A stretch of DNA of 64,000 nucleotides from Streptococcus sanguinis SK49 (GTDB lineage Bacteria > Bacillota > Bacilli > Lactobacillales > Streptococcaceae): assembly GCF_000212815.1 (NCBI RefSeq), contig NZ_GL890985.1, positions 661,729 through 725,728 on the forward strand, read 5' to 3'. Shown one piece after another: positions 38,273 to 51,078 of the stretch; positions within the stretch are counted from its first letter, which is position 1, and each line of letters opens with the position of its first letter. The notes beneath the pieces were generated by a model. That model made no database searches and had not been told where the DNA came from. It was given only the letters and a program-made list of their open reading frames with translations. The position numbers and the translations under genes were made by a program.

Positions 38273-38653
38273 ATGACAATTTGGATTTTGTGGGCGGTAC
38301 TTTTAGGAATAATTGGCTGGATGGGCTTTAATTATTTGCGCCTTCGTCAGGCAGCAAAAATCGTGGATAACGGAGAATTTGAAGGCTTGATTCGCCAAGG
38401 TCAGTTGGTTGATCTGCGGGATCCATCTGATTTTCACCGGAAGCATATCTTAGGTGCTCGCAATATTCCATCTCAGCAGCTCAAGGATAGTGTCGGTGCA
38501 CTTCGCAAGGACAAGGCTGTTCTCCTCTATGAAAATAGTCGTGGTCAGCGCGTAACCAATGCGGCTCTGTATCTGAAAAAACAAGGATTTAAAGAAATCT
38601 ATATTCTTTCTTATGGGTTGGATTCTTGGAACGGCAAGGTGAAGGCTAGTTGA
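38273..38653 (+). CDS. Membrane-anchored rhodanese-like protein lacking the catalytic Cys
   Basis: 126 aa. One N-terminal membrane helix (about 2-20, 'IWILWAVLLGIIGWMGFNYL') is followed by a rhodanese domain ('LVDLRDPSDFHRKHILGARNIP'). The active-site loop, expected as C-x-x-G-x-R, reads 'YENSRGQR' and has no Cys; the protein has none at all. It is therefore unlikely to transfer sulfur and may bind a partner instead. It is co-transcribed with yqgQ. Such cysteine-less versions are, as far as I recall, normal at this streptococcal locus. Confidence 0.85.
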   Translation: MTIWILWAVLLGIIGWMGFNYLRLRQAAKIVDNGEFEGLIRQGQLVDLRDPSDFHRKHILGARNIPSQQLKDSVGALRKDKAVLLYENSRGQRVTNAALYLKKQGFKEIYILSYGLDSWNGKVKAS

Positions 38654-38700
38654 CATAAATCAAAAATTTGTTGCATTATATATACAAAGCCAGTTTCTTA

Positions 38701-38709
38701 TGTTATAAT
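38701..38709 (+). promoter_or_regulatory. Extended -10 of the small membrane protein gene
   Basis: TGTTATAAT at 38701-38709, 33 bp before the start codon; no good -35 at the right spacing. Confidence 0.5.
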
Positions 38710-38742
38710 AAATTAATATTAATTTTAAGGAGTTTTTAGAAC

Positions 38743-38970
38743 ATGCAAGAAAAGAAAAAATCCTCTCTTGTTTTAGGTATCCTATCCATTATTTTTAGTC
38801 TTTTGTTTGCTTTGATTGGACTTATTCTAGGAATCGTTGGTTTGGTTTTGGCAAGTTCACATCAAAAAGAGAGCCAAATGGATTATAAAACAGAAAAGAT
38901 TCTAAATATCATTGGTATTGTTATTTCTGTAATTAACATGATTGCAGGGCTTATGTTAACTCTGAGCTAA
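38743..38970 (+). CDS. Small two-helix membrane protein (DUF4190-like)
   Basis: 75 aa. Two hydrophobic segments (about 8-34 and 52-74) are separated by a short polar loop ('SSHQKESQMDYKTEK'), with a Lys-rich N-terminus. The plan resembles DUF4190-type proteins. RBS AAGGAG lies upstream. It stands alone between a promoter and a terminator. Function unknown. Confidence 0.7.
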   Translation: MQEKKKSSLVLGILSIIFSLLFALIGLILGIVGLVLASSHQKESQMDYKTEKILNIIGIVISVINMIAGLMLTLS

Positions 38971-39016
38971 TTTGACTTTTTTAAAAAACTGCTATCTATA
39001 TTACAATGTAAAGTAA

Positions 39017-39047
39017 GATCGAGACATTATTGTCTGGGTCTTTTTTT
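39017..39047. terminator. Bidirectional terminator
   Basis: Hairpin GATCGAGACA (39017-39026) / TGTCTGGGTC (39031-39040) with one mismatch and one G-T pair, followed by seven Ts. It lies between the small membrane protein gene and the convergent pseudouridine synthase gene. Confidence 0.7.
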
Positions 39048-39771
39048 ACCAACTTTTCTCCAAATATTTTTTAATAACCCCTAATTCTTCTTGGTTCAAA
39101 GCACGGTAATCGCCTTTTGCTAGATCTGGGTCTAATGTAAAATCTCCGAATTGAATTCGCTTGAGATAGGTGACCTTGACACCAACTGCCAGAAACATCT
39201 TTTTGATCTGGTGGAATTTCCCCTCAGAAATCCTGACGCTAGCACGGCTCAGACTGGAGCGGCTAGAGAAGATAGTGAGCTGGGCGGGCTGACAGACAGT
39301 ACCGTCTAAAAAGCGAATGCCTTCTTGAAAGGCAATTTTGTCCTGAGGGGTCAAAGGTCCATTGACTTCTACATAGTAAGTTTTTTCAACATGGTATTGA
39401 GGGTGCAGCAGCTGAAATCCCAGAGGACCATTATCGGTAATCAGAAGAAGCCCTTCGGTATCTCTATCCAGCCGTCCGATAGAGTAAAGATTTTCTTTCT
39501 CTATCTCCTTATCCAGCAAATCCAGGACAGTCAATTTTTCAGCGTCACGATTGGCTGTGACTGCGCCAGCGGGTTTATTCAGCATGTAGTAACGGTGGGC
39601 AGGACCGCTGACATGTTTGCCTTGAAAAGTAATCTGCTGCAGGCCGGTATCAACGTTTTGGCTGAGTTTGTAGGCGGGCTTACCATCCACTAAAATCTGT
39701 TTTTGCAAAAGGCTTTGTTTCATCTTTTTTCGGCTGATATGATTGGCAGCCAGCAGTTGGTCGAGGCGCAT
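39046..39771 (-). CDS. 16S rRNA pseudouridine synthase (RsuA/RluB/E/F family)
   Basis: 241 aa. An N-terminal S4 domain (1-60, 'RLDQLLAANHISRKKMKQSL') is followed by a catalytic domain with the Asp in 'IGRLDRDTEGLLLITDNG', 'VEKTYYVEV' and 'EGKFHQIKKMF'. Closest to RsuA, which modifies U516 of 16S rRNA, though the RluE/F subclass cannot be ruled out by eye. It is monocistronic and leftward. Confidence 0.88.
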   Translation of the reverse strand: MRLDQLLAANHISRKKMKQSLLQKQILVDGKPAYKLSQNVDTGLQQITFQGKHVSGPAHRYYMLNKPAGAVTANRDAEKLTVLDLLDKEIEKENLYSIGRLDRDTEGLLLITDNGPLGFQLLHPQYHVEKTYYVEVNGPLTPQDKIAFQEGIRFLDGTVCQPAQLTIFSSRSSLSRASVRISEGKFHQIKKMFLAVGVKVTYLKRIQFGDFTLDPDLAKGDYRALNQEELGVIKKYLEKSW

Positions 39772-39905
39772 CTGTTTTCCTTGTTTTTTTCTAAATCATA
39801 TCATAAATTTTCAGGATGGGAAATGCAAATACTCATGCAGCTCCCATATTTTTTAATGAAAACATTTACACTTATCAAAGCCGTGTTTTTTGCCTGCGTC
39901 TGTGG

Positions 39906-39911
39906 TATAAT
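39906..39911 (+). promoter_or_regulatory. typA extended -10
   Basis: TGTGGTATAAT with TATAAT at 39906-39911, about 40 bp before typA; RBS AGAGGAAA follows. Confidence 0.6.
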
Positions 39912-39951
39912 TGTTTAGTTAGAAATAAAATTTAAAAATTCAGAGGAAATC

Positions 39952-41799
39952 ATGACAAAATTAAGAGAAGATATCCGTAACATTGCGATTATCGCCCACG
40001 TTGACCACGGGAAAACAACCCTCGTTGACGAATTATTGAAGCAGTCTGAAACTCTTGATGCTCGTACAGAGTTGGCAGAGCGTGCTATGGACTCAAACGA
40101 TATCGAAAAAGAGCGCGGTATTACGATCCTTGCTAAAAATACAGCCGTTGCTTACAATGGAACTCGTATCAATATCATGGACACACCAGGACACGCGGAC
40201 TTCGGTGGAGAAGTTGAGCGTATCATGAAAATGGTTGACGGTGTTGTTTTGGTTGTAGATGCTTACGAAGGAACCATGCCACAAACTCGTTTCGTATTGA
40301 AAAAAGCCTTGGAACAAGACCTTGTCCCAATTGTTGTTGTTAACAAAATTGACAAACCATCAGCTCGTCCAGCAGAAGTAGTGGACGAAGTATTGGAACT
40401 CTTCATTGAGCTTGGTGCAGACGATGACCAGCTTGATTTCCCAGTTGTTTATGCTTCAGCTATCAACGGAACTTCTTCATTGTCAGACGATCCAGCTGAT
40501 CAAGAAAAAACAATGGCACCAATTTTTGATACCATTATCGACCATATCCCTGCTCCAGTGGACAACTCAGATGAGCCTTTGCAGTTCCAAGTCTCACTCT
40601 TGGACTACAATGACTTTGTAGGTCGTATTGGTATCGGACGTGTCTTCCGTGGTACTGTTAAGGTTGGAGACCAAGTTACCCTTTCTAAACTAGACGGCAC
40701 AACGAAGAACTTCCGTGTCACAAAACTCTTTGGTTTCTTTGGCTTGGAGCGTCGTGAAATCAATGAAGCAAAAGCGGGTGACCTGATTGCGGTATCAGGC
40801 ATGGAAGATATCTTTGTTGGTGAGACGATTACACCGACAGATGCCATTGAACCTCTTCCAATTCTTCACATCGATGAGCCAACGCTTCAAATGACCTTCT
40901 TGGTCAACAACTCACCATTTGCTGGTCGCGAAGGGAAATGGGTAACTTCTCGTAAGGTTGAAGAACGCTTGCAGGCCGAACTGCAAACAGACGTATCCCT
41001 TCGAGTTGACCCGACGGATTCACCAGATAAGTGGACTGTTTCAGGTCGTGGTGAGTTGCATTTGTCAATCCTGATCGAAACCATGCGTCGTGAGGGATAT
41101 GAGCTGCAAGTATCTCGTCCAGAAGTTATCGTGAAAGAAATTGACGGTGTCAAATGTGAGCCATTTGAGCGCGTCCAAATCGATACTCCAGAAGAGTACC
41201 AAGGATCTGTTATCCAAAGCCTTTCTGAACGTAAGGGTGAAATGTTGGATATGATTTCAACTGGTAATGGTCAAACTCGTTTGGTCTTCCTCGTTCCAGC
41301 GCGTGGATTGATTGGTTACTCAACTGAGTTCTTATCTATGACTCGTGGTTATGGGATTATGAATCATACATTTGACCAATACTTGCCATTGATTCCAGGG
41401 GAAATTGGTGGCCGTCACCGCGGTGCTCTGGTATCTATTGATGCTGGTAAGGCAACGACTTACTCAATCATGTCTATCGAAGAGCGCGGAACTATCTTTG
41501 TCAACCCAGGTACTGAGGTTTATGAAGGAATGATCATCGGTGAAAACTCTCGTGAAAATGACTTAACTGTTAATATCACTAAAGCCAAGCAGATGACCAA
41601 CGTTCGTTCTGCAACCAAGGATCAGACAGCAGTTATCAAGACACCACGTATCTTGACCTTGGAAGAATCGCTGGAGTTCTTGAACGATGATGAGTACATG
41701 GAAGTAACGCCAGAATCTATTCGTCTGCGTAAGCAAATTTTGAACAAACAAGAACGCGAAAAAGCCAATAAAAAGAAAAAATCTGCTGCAGCTGAATAA
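39952..41799 (+). CDS. typA: Ribosome-associated GTPase TypA/BipA
   Basis: 615 aa translational GTPase. G1 '[10 protein letters not shown]', G3 '[14 protein letters not shown]' and G4 'NKID' are followed by EF-G-like domains and a BipA-specific C-terminus ending in a Lys-rich tail. It binds the 70S ribosome and helps 50S assembly and stress or cold adaptation. Strong codon bias. DUF3165 follows 23 bp later in the same operon. Confidence 0.97.
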   Translation: MTKLREDIRNIAIIAHVDHGKTTLVDELLKQSETLDARTELAERAMDSNDIEKERGITILAKNTAVAYNGTRINIMDTPGHADFGGEVERIMKMVDGVVLVVDAYEGTMPQTRFVLKKALEQDLVPIVVVNKIDKPSARPAEVVDEVLELFIELGADDDQLDFPVVYASAINGTSSLSDDPADQEKTMAPIFDTIIDHIPAPVDNSDEPLQFQVSLLDYNDFVGRIGIGRVFRGTVKVGDQVTLSKLDGTTKNFRVTKLFGFFGLERREINEAKAGDLIAVSGMEDIFVGETITPTDAIEPLPILHIDEPTLQMTFLVNNSPFAGREGKWVTSRKVEERLQAELQTDVSLRVDPTDSPDKWTVSGRGELHLSILIETMRREGYELQVSRPEVIVKEIDGVKCEPFERVQIDTPEEYQGSVIQSLSERKGEMLDMISTGNGQTRLVFLVPARGLIGYSTEFLSMTRGYGIMNHTFDQYLPLIPGEIGGRHRGALVSIDAGKATTYSIMSIEERGTIFVNPGTEVYEGMIIGENSRENDLTVNITKAKQMTNVRSATKDQTAVIKTPRILTLEESLEFLNDDEYMEVTPESIRLRKQILNKQEREKANKKKKSAAAE

Positions 41800-41822
41800 G
41801 CAAAAAGGAAAGGAGCAGCAAA

Positions 41823-42092
41823 ATGGTTTATCTTATCATTGGGATTTTAATCCTCTTTTTCTACATTTTTGCTGTTCCATCCAGTATTAAAGGGACTGTT
41901 AATGCAGTGACCATGGTGCTACTGATTGTAGCCTTAATTATCTTATTTGGCTTAGGCATTTTTAAAATTTTCCAGTTGCCGGCTGAATATTTTGTAGGTT
42001 TCGGCCTATCCGTAGTGACTGTCTTGGCTTTGCGGGATATCAATCGCCTCAAGCCGCCTAAGAAATCAAAAAAGAATTTTGATGAAGAATAA
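41823..42092 (+). CDS. DUF3165 family membrane protein
   Basis: 89 aa with three hydrophobic segments (about 2-20, 25-47, 56-73) and a Lys-rich cytoplasmic tail. It is a streptococcal family regularly found after typA. RBS AAAGGAG lies 10 bp upstream. Function unknown. Confidence 0.8.
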   Translation: MVYLIIGILILFFYIFAVPSSIKGTVNAVTMVLLIVALIILFGLGIFKIFQLPAEYFVGFGLSVVTVLALRDINRLKPPKKSKKNFDEE

Positions 42093-42098
42093 TAAATG

Positions 42099-42147
42099 AG
42101 CAAGAACTTAGAAAGCTAGATAGACTTTTTGAGATCTTGCTTTTTTG
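42099..42147 (+). terminator. Terminator after DUF3165
   Basis: AGCAAGA (42099-42105) pairs with TCTTGCT (42135-42141), followed by TTTTTG; the loop can form further pairs. Confidence 0.6.
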
Positions 42148-42241
42148 TTGATCTATATTTTTACAAAAATAATAGGTTTATGTTACAAAATATTTCAAAT
42201 AGATGAAAACATATCATTTTTTTCAAAACTTGCTTACAGTC

Positions 42242-42275
42242 GAAAATAAAAGACTCCTATGTCTTTTTTATTTTC
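42242..42275 (+). terminator. Second hairpin upstream of murD
   Basis: GAAAATAAAAGAC (42242-42254) pairs with GTCTTTTTTATTTTC (42261-42275). It is a long AT-rich hairpin with internal Ts and may be a back-up terminator or the 5' leader structure of murD. Confidence 0.5.
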
Positions 42276-42322
42276 ACAAAAAAAGGTAAAATAGAATGAA
42301 GTATGAATGGAAGAGGTTGCTT

Positions 42323-43675
42323 ATGAAAAAAATAGCAAATTTTGCCAATAAGAAGGTCTTGGTTCTGGGTTTGGCCAAGTCGGGTGAGTCAGCAGCTCGC
42401 CTTTTAGATAAATTAGGAGCCATCGTGACAGTTAACGACGGCAAACCTTTTGAGGAAAATCCTGCTGCCCAATCTTTGCTAGAAGAAGGTATTAAAGTGG
42501 TGACAGGAGGTCATCCCTTGGAGTTGCTGGACGAAGATTTTGAACTAATGGTGAAAAATCCAGGTATTCCTTATGACAATGCCATGGTCGTTCGGGCTCT
42601 TGAGAAGAATATTCCAGTCATTACTGAAGTCGAGTTGGCTTATCTAATTTCTGAAGCACCGATTGTTGGTATTACGGGTTCAAATGGCAAGACGACGACT
42701 ACAACCATGATTGCGCAAGTCTTGACAGCTGGCGGTCAAAATGGTCTTTTGTCTGGTAATATCGGTTTTCCTGCCAGCCAGGTAGCCCAAACAGCCAGCA
42801 GCAAAGATACGTTGGTCATGGAACTGTCTTCCTTCCAATTGATGGGGATTGAGGCTTTGCATCCGCAAATCGCTGTTATTACTAACCTCATGCCGACTCA
42901 TTTGGATTATCACGGCTCTCTTGAGGACTATGCAGCTGCCAAGTGGAATATCCAGAAAAACATGACAGCTGATGATTATCTGGTTTTGAATTTCAATCAA
43001 GACTGGGCCAAGGAAATGGCTAGCCAGACTCAGGCTACTGTTATGCCTTTTTCAACGACTGAAAAGGTGGATGGTGCCTATTTAGAGGGTGATGTCCTGA
43101 CTTTCCGTGGAGAAGCGATTATGCAGGCGGCTGAAATCGGCGTTCCTGGCAGTCATAATGTCGAAAATGCTCTGGCTACGATTGCAGTAGCCAAACTTCG
43201 TGGCATTGACAATCAGACGATCAAAGAAGTCTTGTCAGCTTTTGGGGGTGTTAAGCACCGACTCCAGTATGTGGGGCGTGTAAATGAGGTTGCTTTTTAT
43301 AATGACAGTAAGTCTACCAATATCTTGGCAACCCAGAAAGCCTTGTCTGGTTTTGACAATAGCAAGGTGATTCTGATTGCAGGTGGCTTGGACCGTGGCA
43401 ATGAATTTGACGAGTTGGTGCCTGACCTCAAAGGGCTCAAGAAAATGGTTATCTTAGGACAATCAGCTCCGCGTGTAAAGAGAGCGGCTGATCAGGCTGG
43501 CGTTTCTTATCTGGATGCGACTGATGTCCAGGATGCGGCTCATAAGGCCTTTGCGCAAGCGGAGCCAGGAGACATTGTCTTGCTTAGTCCTGCCAATGCC
43601 AGCTGGGATATGTATAGTAATTTTGAAGTCCGTGGCGATGAATTTCTCGCTGCATTTGAAGAATTAAAAGGTTAA
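42323..43675 (+). CDS. murD: UDP-N-acetylmuramoylalanine--D-glutamate ligase MurD
   Basis: 450 aa from ATG 42323, with AAGAGG upstream; an in-frame ATG at 42296 would add nine residues. It has the ATP loop '[15 protein letters not shown]', Mur ligase motifs '[13 protein letters not shown]' and '[22 protein letters not shown]', and the C-terminal '[22 protein letters not shown]'. It adds D-Glu to the peptidoglycan precursor. First gene of the division cluster; murG starts 2 bp after its stop. Confidence 0.96.
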   Translation: MKKIANFANKKVLVLGLAKSGESAARLLDKLGAIVTVNDGKPFEENPAAQSLLEEGIKVVTGGHPLELLDEDFELMVKNPGIPYDNAMVVRALEKNIPVITEVELAYLISEAPIVGITGSNGKTTTTTMIAQVLTAGGQNGLLSGNIGFPASQVAQTASSKDTLVMELSSFQLMGIEALHPQIAVITNLMPTHLDYHGSLEDYAAAKWNIQKNMTADDYLVLNFNQDWAKEMASQTQATVMPFSTTEKVDGAYLEGDVLTFRGEAIMQAAEIGVPGSHNVENALATIAVAKLRGIDNQTIKEVLSAFGGVKHRLQYVGRVNEVAFYNDSKSTNILATQKALSGFDNSKVILIAGGLDRGNEFDELVPDLKGLKKMVILGQSAPRVKRAADQAGVSYLDATDVQDAAHKAFAQAEPGDIVLLSPANASWDMYSNFEVRGDEFLAAFEELKG

Positions 43676-43676
43676 G

Positions 43677-44747
43677 ATGAAAAAGATTGTATTTACAGGC
43701 GGAGGAACGGTCGGGCATGTAACCCTCAACCTTCTCCTGATTCCAAAATTTATCAAAGAAGGCTGGCAGGTCCACTATATTGGTGATAAGCATGGCATTG
43801 AGTATCAGGAAATCCAAAAGTCTGGACTGGACGTAACCTTCCATTCGGTAGCTACGGGTAAGCTTCGTCGCTACTTTTCTTGGCAGAATCTGCTGGATGG
43901 CTTTAAGGTTGTCTGGGGGATTTTCCAGTCGCTGGGTATTATGCTCAAGGTACGGCCGCAGGCTCTCTTTTCTAAGGGAGGCTTTGTATCTGTTCCGCCC
44001 GTGATTGCAGCCCGACTGTCCGGAGTGCCTGTCTATGTTCATGAGTCGGATCTATCCATTGGCTTGGCCAATAAAATTGCCTATAAGTGTGCGACCAAGA
44101 TGTATGCGACCTTTGAGCAACCTTCCAGTCTGACCAAGATTGAGCATGTCGGAGCTGTAACCAAGGTCGGCAGTCAAGAGTCAGTCCCACCGCAGGAACT
44201 AGAAGAAATTCGTCAGTATTTTGATAAGGAACTGCCAACCCTGCTTTTCGTTGGTGGTTCTGCAGGTGCTAAGGTCTTTAATGACTTTGTCAGCCAGAAT
44301 CAAGCTGCACTGACCGAGCATTATAACATCATCAATCTGACAGGCGATGCAAGTTTGGATGCTCTGTCTGAACGTCTCTTTCGCAGAGCCTATGTGACTG
44401 ACCTCTACCAGCCTTTGATGGACTTGGCAGATGTGGTGGTGACCCGAGGCGGTTCCAATACAATCTTTGAACTCTTGGCTATGGCTAAGCTTCATATTAT
44501 CGTTCCTCTGGGACGTGAAGCCAGTCGTGGCGATCAGATTGAAAATGCCGATTATTTTGTGAAAAAGGGATATGCCAAGCAATTGGCAGAGGAACAGCTG
44601 GATATGAGCAATTTACAGGCAGCACTTGATGACCTTTTGGCAAACCAGGCTTCTTATCATCAAGCTATGAAAAATTCTCAGGAAATCAAGTCTGTAGATG
44701 AATTTTATGCTTTATTGAAAGCGGATATTGACAAGGGAAAGAAATGA
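43677..44747 (+). CDS. murG: Lipid II synthase MurG
   Basis: 356 aa GT28 glycosyltransferase. The N-terminal glycine loop '[16 protein letters not shown]' is the streptococcal variant of GGTGGH, and the UDP-GlcNAc site is '[15 protein letters not shown]'. It transfers GlcNAc to lipid I at the inner membrane face. It overlaps divIB by ATGA. Confidence 0.95.
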   Translation: MKKIVFTGGGTVGHVTLNLLLIPKFIKEGWQVHYIGDKHGIEYQEIQKSGLDVTFHSVATGKLRRYFSWQNLLDGFKVVWGIFQSLGIMLKVRPQALFSKGGFVSVPPVIAARLSGVPVYVHESDLSIGLANKIAYKCATKMYATFEQPSSLTKIEHVGAVTKVGSQESVPPQELEEIRQYFDKELPTLLFVGGSAGAKVFNDFVSQNQAALTEHYNIINLTGDASLDALSERLFRRAYVTDLYQPLMDLADVVVTRGGSNTIFELLAMAKLHIIVPLGREASRGDQIENADYFVKKGYAKQLAEEQLDMSNLQAALDDLLANQASYHQAMKNSQEIKSVDEFYALLKADIDKGKK

Positions 44748-45955
44748 GCAAGAAAAACCACGATGAGCCAAAGGAAGAGGTAAGTGAGCACCTCTCTGAA
44801 TGGCAGAAACGAAACAAAGAATATCTTGAAAAGAAGGCTCAGGAAGAAGCAAGTAAGCAGAAGGAGCTGGAAGAAGAGGAAGTAAAAGAAGCTGAAGCTG
44901 AGGACTCAATCGAAGGCGGAGAAATAGCTGAAGAGACGGAAGAAGACGACTCAACTTATGAAGAGGAAGAAACAGAATATTTGGAAGATGAATCATCCGA
45001 ATCTGAGCTAGAGACCGAGTTGAGCGAGAAAGAGCGCAAAAAACTTGAGAAACTTCAGAAAAAGGCAGAAAAAGAAGCTGCTAAGGTGCATATCTCGAGG
45101 ATTCATATTTATCGAGCGCTGCCGGTTTTGCTGGGCAGTGGTTTGATTTTTCTCTTGTCAATCTATTTTTTGACGCCACTGGCGACCATGAAGACTATCA
45201 AATTTTCAGGGAATCAAATGGTCAGTCAGGAAGAACTGCTCAAAAGCAGTAAGATTGATGAAAAGGACTATACTTTAACAACCTTTATCAATGGCGGCAA
45301 TCATATCCGCAATATGAAAGCTTCTAGTCCTTGGATTAACAATCTGGAGATGGCTTATCAGTTTCCGATTACTTTTCAGGTAAAGGTCAAGGAGTACGGA
45401 GTTCTGGCCTATCTGCATGAGGGTGGTCAGTATTATCCTATTCTGACAAATGGGGAGATTATTTCGGACCCGACTGCTGCAGATTCTTTGCCGGAAACCC
45501 ATATTTCGATAGAGTTTTCAGATAAAAAATTGATTAAGGAATTTGCCCTTCAAATTGAAAAGGTACCGGCTTCGGTCAAGAAAAATATTAAGACAGTTCA
45601 GTTGACTCCAAGCAAGGTGACACCGGACTTGGTTACGCTGACCATGCATGATGGCAACAAAGTCTTGGTACCAATTTCGCATATTGCCAAAAAACTGCCA
45701 TATTACAAGGGAATACAATCGCAATTGGAAGAGGGTGTACCTAGTGTTGTAGATATGGAAGCAGGGATTTTTAGTTATGTTGAAGGAGCTCAAAACGAGT
45801 CGTCTTCTTCTGACGAAGAAAAGCAGAAAGCAGAAGAGGAATCGACGGGACAGCCAACAGAACAAGCGGCTGAGCAGGTGACAGAAAGTCAAGAACAAGA
45901 ATCTGCAGAGCCGCAAAATTCGACAGAAAACCCGGGAAATACCGAAAATCGCTAA
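44744..45955 (+). CDS. divIB: Cell division protein DivIB/FtsQ
   Basis: 403 aa. A long acidic cytoplasmic N-terminus (1-115, rich in Glu/Lys) is followed by one membrane helix at about 130-150 ('[19 protein letters not shown]'), an extracellular POTRA domain ('[21 protein letters not shown]') and beta region, and a disordered Ser/Glu/Gln tail (about 355-403). It links early and late division proteins with DivIC/FtsL. It overlaps murG and is followed by a separate promoter for ftsA. Confidence 0.93.
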   Translation: MSKKNHDEPKEEVSEHLSEWQKRNKEYLEKKAQEEASKQKELEEEEVKEAEAEDSIEGGEIAEETEEDDSTYEEEETEYLEDESSESELETELSEKERKKLEKLQKKAEKEAAKVHISRIHIYRALPVLLGSGLIFLLSIYFLTPLATMKTIKFSGNQMVSQEELLKSSKIDEKDYTLTTFINGGNHIRNMKASSPWINNLEMAYQFPITFQVKVKEYGVLAYLHEGGQYYPILTNGEIISDPTAADSLPETHISIEFSDKKLIKEFALQIEKVPASVKKNIKTVQLTPSKVTPDLVTLTMHDGNKVLVPISHIAKKLPYYKGIQSQLEEGVPSVVDMEAGIFSYVEGAQNESSSSDEEKQKAEEESTGQPTEQAAEQVTESQEQESAEPQNSTENPGNTENR

Positions 45956-45990
45956 ATTATATGTAGAAAAACTGCACATTTTCATTTTCT

Positions 45991-45999
45991 TTATGTTAT
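45991..45999 (+). promoter_or_regulatory. ftsAZ extended -10
   Basis: TGTTATAAT (about 45991-45999), about 80 bp upstream of ftsA, in the largest gap of the division cluster. No strong -35 is seen. Confidence 0.5.
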
Positions 46000-46076
46000 A
46001 ATAAAGCTTGGGTAACTCTAATTTTTAGCGTTATTAGTATAGACCGGAAACATGGAAGATAGAGAGGACTGGTGTA

Positions 46077-48729
<2,653 letters not shown>

Positions 48730-48737
48730 TCTAAATC

Positions 48738-49409
48738 ATGAATTTGCAGAATAATAAAGAGTTGGTCTTTCAATCCGTCGCTCAAGCGGCGGAGCAAGCC
48801 CAGCGTTTGAAAGATTCAGTAAATATCATTGCAGTTACCAAATATGTTGACTGCGAAACAACTCAGGAGCTTGTTCGTACAGGTATTCAGCATATCGGAG
48901 AAAATCGGGTAGATAAATTTCTAGATAAATACCATGCTCTGAAAGATGAGAATCTGACCTGGCACCTGATCGGCAGTTTGCAGAGGAGAAAAGTCAAGGA
49001 TGTGATTAACTATGTTGATTACTTTCATGCTTTAGATTCTGTAAAATTGGCCAAGGAGATTGACAAACGGGCTGAACATGTGATTAAATGTTTCCTGCAG
49101 GTGAATATTTCTAAAGAAGAGAGCAAGCATGGCTTTTTAGTTGAAGATCTTGAAGTTGTCCTGCCTGAACTTGAAAAATTAGAAAATGTTCAAATTGTGG
49201 GATTGATGACAATGGCTCCGTTTGAAGCTAGTCATGAGGAGCTGAATCAAATTTTTGAAAAGGCTCATCAACTACAAAAAGAATTAAAAAAGAAACAGTT
49301 AAATAATATGCCCTTTTCTGAATTAAGCATGGGAATGAGCCGTGATTATCCTGAAGCAATTGCCCATGGCTCGACCTATGTCAGAATTGGTACAGCATTT
49401 TTTAAATAG
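48738..49409 (+). CDS. ylmE: YggS/YlmE family PLP-binding protein
   Basis: 223 aa single-domain alanine racemase-like barrel. The PLP Lys is in 'IIAVTKYVD', with 'HIGENRVDKFLDK', 'WHLIGSLQRRKVK' and 'SMGMSRDYPEAIAHGSTYVRIG'. The family controls vitamin B6 and amino acid balance rather than catalysis. It lies 8 bp after ftsZ in the ylm part of the cluster. Confidence 0.93.
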   Translation: MNLQNNKELVFQSVAQAAEQAQRLKDSVNIIAVTKYVDCETTQELVRTGIQHIGENRVDKFLDKYHALKDENLTWHLIGSLQRRKVKDVINYVDYFHALDSVKLAKEIDKRAEHVIKCFLQVNISKEESKHGFLVEDLEVVLPELEKLENVQIVGLMTMAPFEASHEELNQIFEKAHQLQKELKKKQLNNMPFSELSMGMSRDYPEAIAHGSTYVRIGTAFFK

Positions 49410-49418
49410 GAAAGAAAT

Positions 49419-50006
49419 ATGTCATTAAAAGATAGATTTGATAAATTTATAGATTATTTTACAGAAGATGGAGATGAGACTGAGGTTCAGGAGCAGACTG
49501 TCAGCAGACCTGCAGCGCCTGTTAAGCAGAAGCCTGAATTGGTTCAGCCTAAGCCAGTCAGAGAGAGCAAGCCAGCTCCTCGTCCGGTTGCTGCGGCCAA
49601 GCCACAGCCTAAACCACAGCCACAACAGAAATCTTCGACAGAGAATATTACCAGACTTCATGCACGTCAGCAGGAATTGGCTCAGCACCGTGCAAATGCG
49701 GATGAGAAGATTACGATTGATGTTCGTTATCCGAGGAGATATGAGGAAGCGACTGAAATTGTTGACCTGCTTTTGGCTAATGAAAGCATCCTGATTGACT
49801 TCCAGTATATGACTGAGGTACAGGCTCGACGTTGTTTAGACTACCTAGACGGTGCGCGTTATGTCTTGGCTGGAAATTTGAAAAAAGTTGCAAGCACTAT
49901 GTATTTGCTGACTCCGATTAATGTAGTGGTAAATGTGGAAGATATCCGCCTGCCAAACGATGTTGAAATCAGCGAATTCGACTTTGATATGAAGCGCAGT
50001 AGATAA
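49419..50006 (+). CDS. sepF: Cell division protein SepF
   Basis: 195 aa. An N-terminal amphipathic membrane-binding helix ('[13 protein letters not shown]') is followed by a Pro/Lys/Gln-rich linker (about 28-85), then a SepF domain ('[21 protein letters not shown]', '[15 protein letters not shown]'). SepF rings bundle FtsZ filaments at the membrane. It lies 9 bp after ylmE and 5 bp before ylmG. Confidence 0.95.
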   Translation: MSLKDRFDKFIDYFTEDGDETEVQEQTVSRPAAPVKQKPELVQPKPVRESKPAPRPVAAAKPQPKPQPQQKSSTENITRLHARQQELAQHRANADEKITIDVRYPRRYEEATEIVDLLLANESILIDFQYMTEVQARRCLDYLDGARYVLAGNLKKVASTMYLLTPINVVVNVEDIRLPNDVEISEFDFDMKRSR

Positions 50007-50011
50007 GAGAT

Positions 50012-50287
50012 ATGTTATATTTTGTAATTCGTGCCATCTCTAATCTTTTCGATCTTTATAGCATTGCCTTGATTGTCTATGCACTTCTGTCTTGGTTTCC
50101 AGGAGCTTATCAAACCAAATTCGGAGAGTTTCTAACACGAATTGTAGAACCGTATTTAAAACTTTTCCGCCGTCTTCCCTTGCAGTTTGCAGGGCTGGAC
50201 TTTACCGTTTGGGTTGCAATTCTGGCTTTAAACCTTTTAAATCGTGTGGTCTTTTATTTAATAAGCGTTTTACTAATGTTATTATGA
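50012..50287 (+). CDS. ylmG: YggT/YlmG family membrane protein
   Basis: 91 aa with two membrane segments (about 5-28 and 65-90) flanking 'WFPGAYQTKFGEFLTRIVEPYLKLFRR', the YggT core. It is linked with cell division and chloroplast nucleoid distribution in relatives. Its TGA overlaps the ylmH start region (ATGATG). Confidence 0.9.
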   Translation: MLYFVIRAISNLFDLYSIALIVYALLSWFPGAYQTKFGEFLTRIVEPYLKLFRRLPLQFAGLDFTVWVAILALNLLNRVVFYLISVLLMLL

Positions 50288-51069
50288 TGAAAGATTTATA
50301 TCAACACTTTTCGCATGAGGATCGAGAGTTTATTGATAGGAGTCTGGAGCTGCTTCAGCGGGTCCAAGATACCTATGCCTTTGAAACAACGTCTTTTCTG
50401 AATCCCCATCAGGTCTCAATCTTGAAGAATATTGGCAAGCAATATGATGTGCAAGTCTTTGCTAGTTCGGATTATTTTCCAAGTGAACTGGCAAGAGTTC
50501 TTGTGGCGCCTTCTTATTACCAACTGAATAAGGATGATTTTGAATTGAGCTTGCTGGAAATTTCCTATGCAAGCAAATTTTATAAAATCAGTCATTCGCA
50601 GATTATGGGGACCTTGCTCAATCAATTAGGGATTGAAAGACGGACCTTTGGTGATATTCTTGTGGTTGGAGACCGCGCGCAGCTCTTTGTAGATAAAAGA
50701 CTGACCCAGTATTTTATAGATCATGTCTCCAAAGTTGCAAAGATGCCTGTTAGACTAAAGGAAGTTTCCTTTGCAGAGCAGCTGAAAGAGCAGAAGCAGG
50801 CTGTTACCAGAGAAATTTTAGCATCTAGTCTTCGCTTGGATAAGTTGGTAGCCAGCACCTTTAAGTTGTCAAGGAGTCAGGCTGCTCAGCTGATTTCTGG
50901 CAAGCATGTGAAAGTAAACTATGCTGTTAATGACAATCCCAGCCTGCAGGTTGGGCTAGAAGACTTGATTAGCGTTAGACGATTTGGAAGATTTAAGGTT
51001 TTAAGAGAAAATGGCCTTTCCAAGAATGGAAAACATAAGTTAACTGTTGAATTATTAGCTAGTAAATGA
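50287..51069 (+). CDS. ylmH: YlmH RNA-binding protein (S4 domain)
   Basis: 260 aa from ATG 50287 (50284 is an equal alternative, giving an ATGA overlap with ylmG). The S4 domain is near the C-terminus ('LRLDKLVASTFKLSRSQAAQLISGKHVKVNY', about 180-230). Family members bind RNA/ribosomes and are linked to ribosome rescue in Bacillus. It lies between ylmG and divIVA, 9 bp before the latter. Confidence 0.9.
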   Translation: MKDLYQHFSHEDREFIDRSLELLQRVQDTYAFETTSFLNPHQVSILKNIGKQYDVQVFASSDYFPSELARVLVAPSYYQLNKDDFELSLLEISYASKFYKISHSQIMGTLLNQLGIERRTFGDILVVGDRAQLFVDKRLTQYFIDHVSKVAKMPVRLKEVSFAEQLKEQKQAVTREILASSLRLDKLVASTFKLSRSQAAQLISGKHVKVNYAVNDNPSLQVGLEDLISVRRFGRFKVLRENGLSKNGKHKLTVELLASK

Positions 51070-51078
51070 GGAGGAACT

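Noticed and set aside
50092..50286. N-terminal extension of YlmH by 65 residues
   Set aside because: The extension lies in another frame of ylmG and has no similarity; ATG 50284/50287 gives the normal YlmH start.
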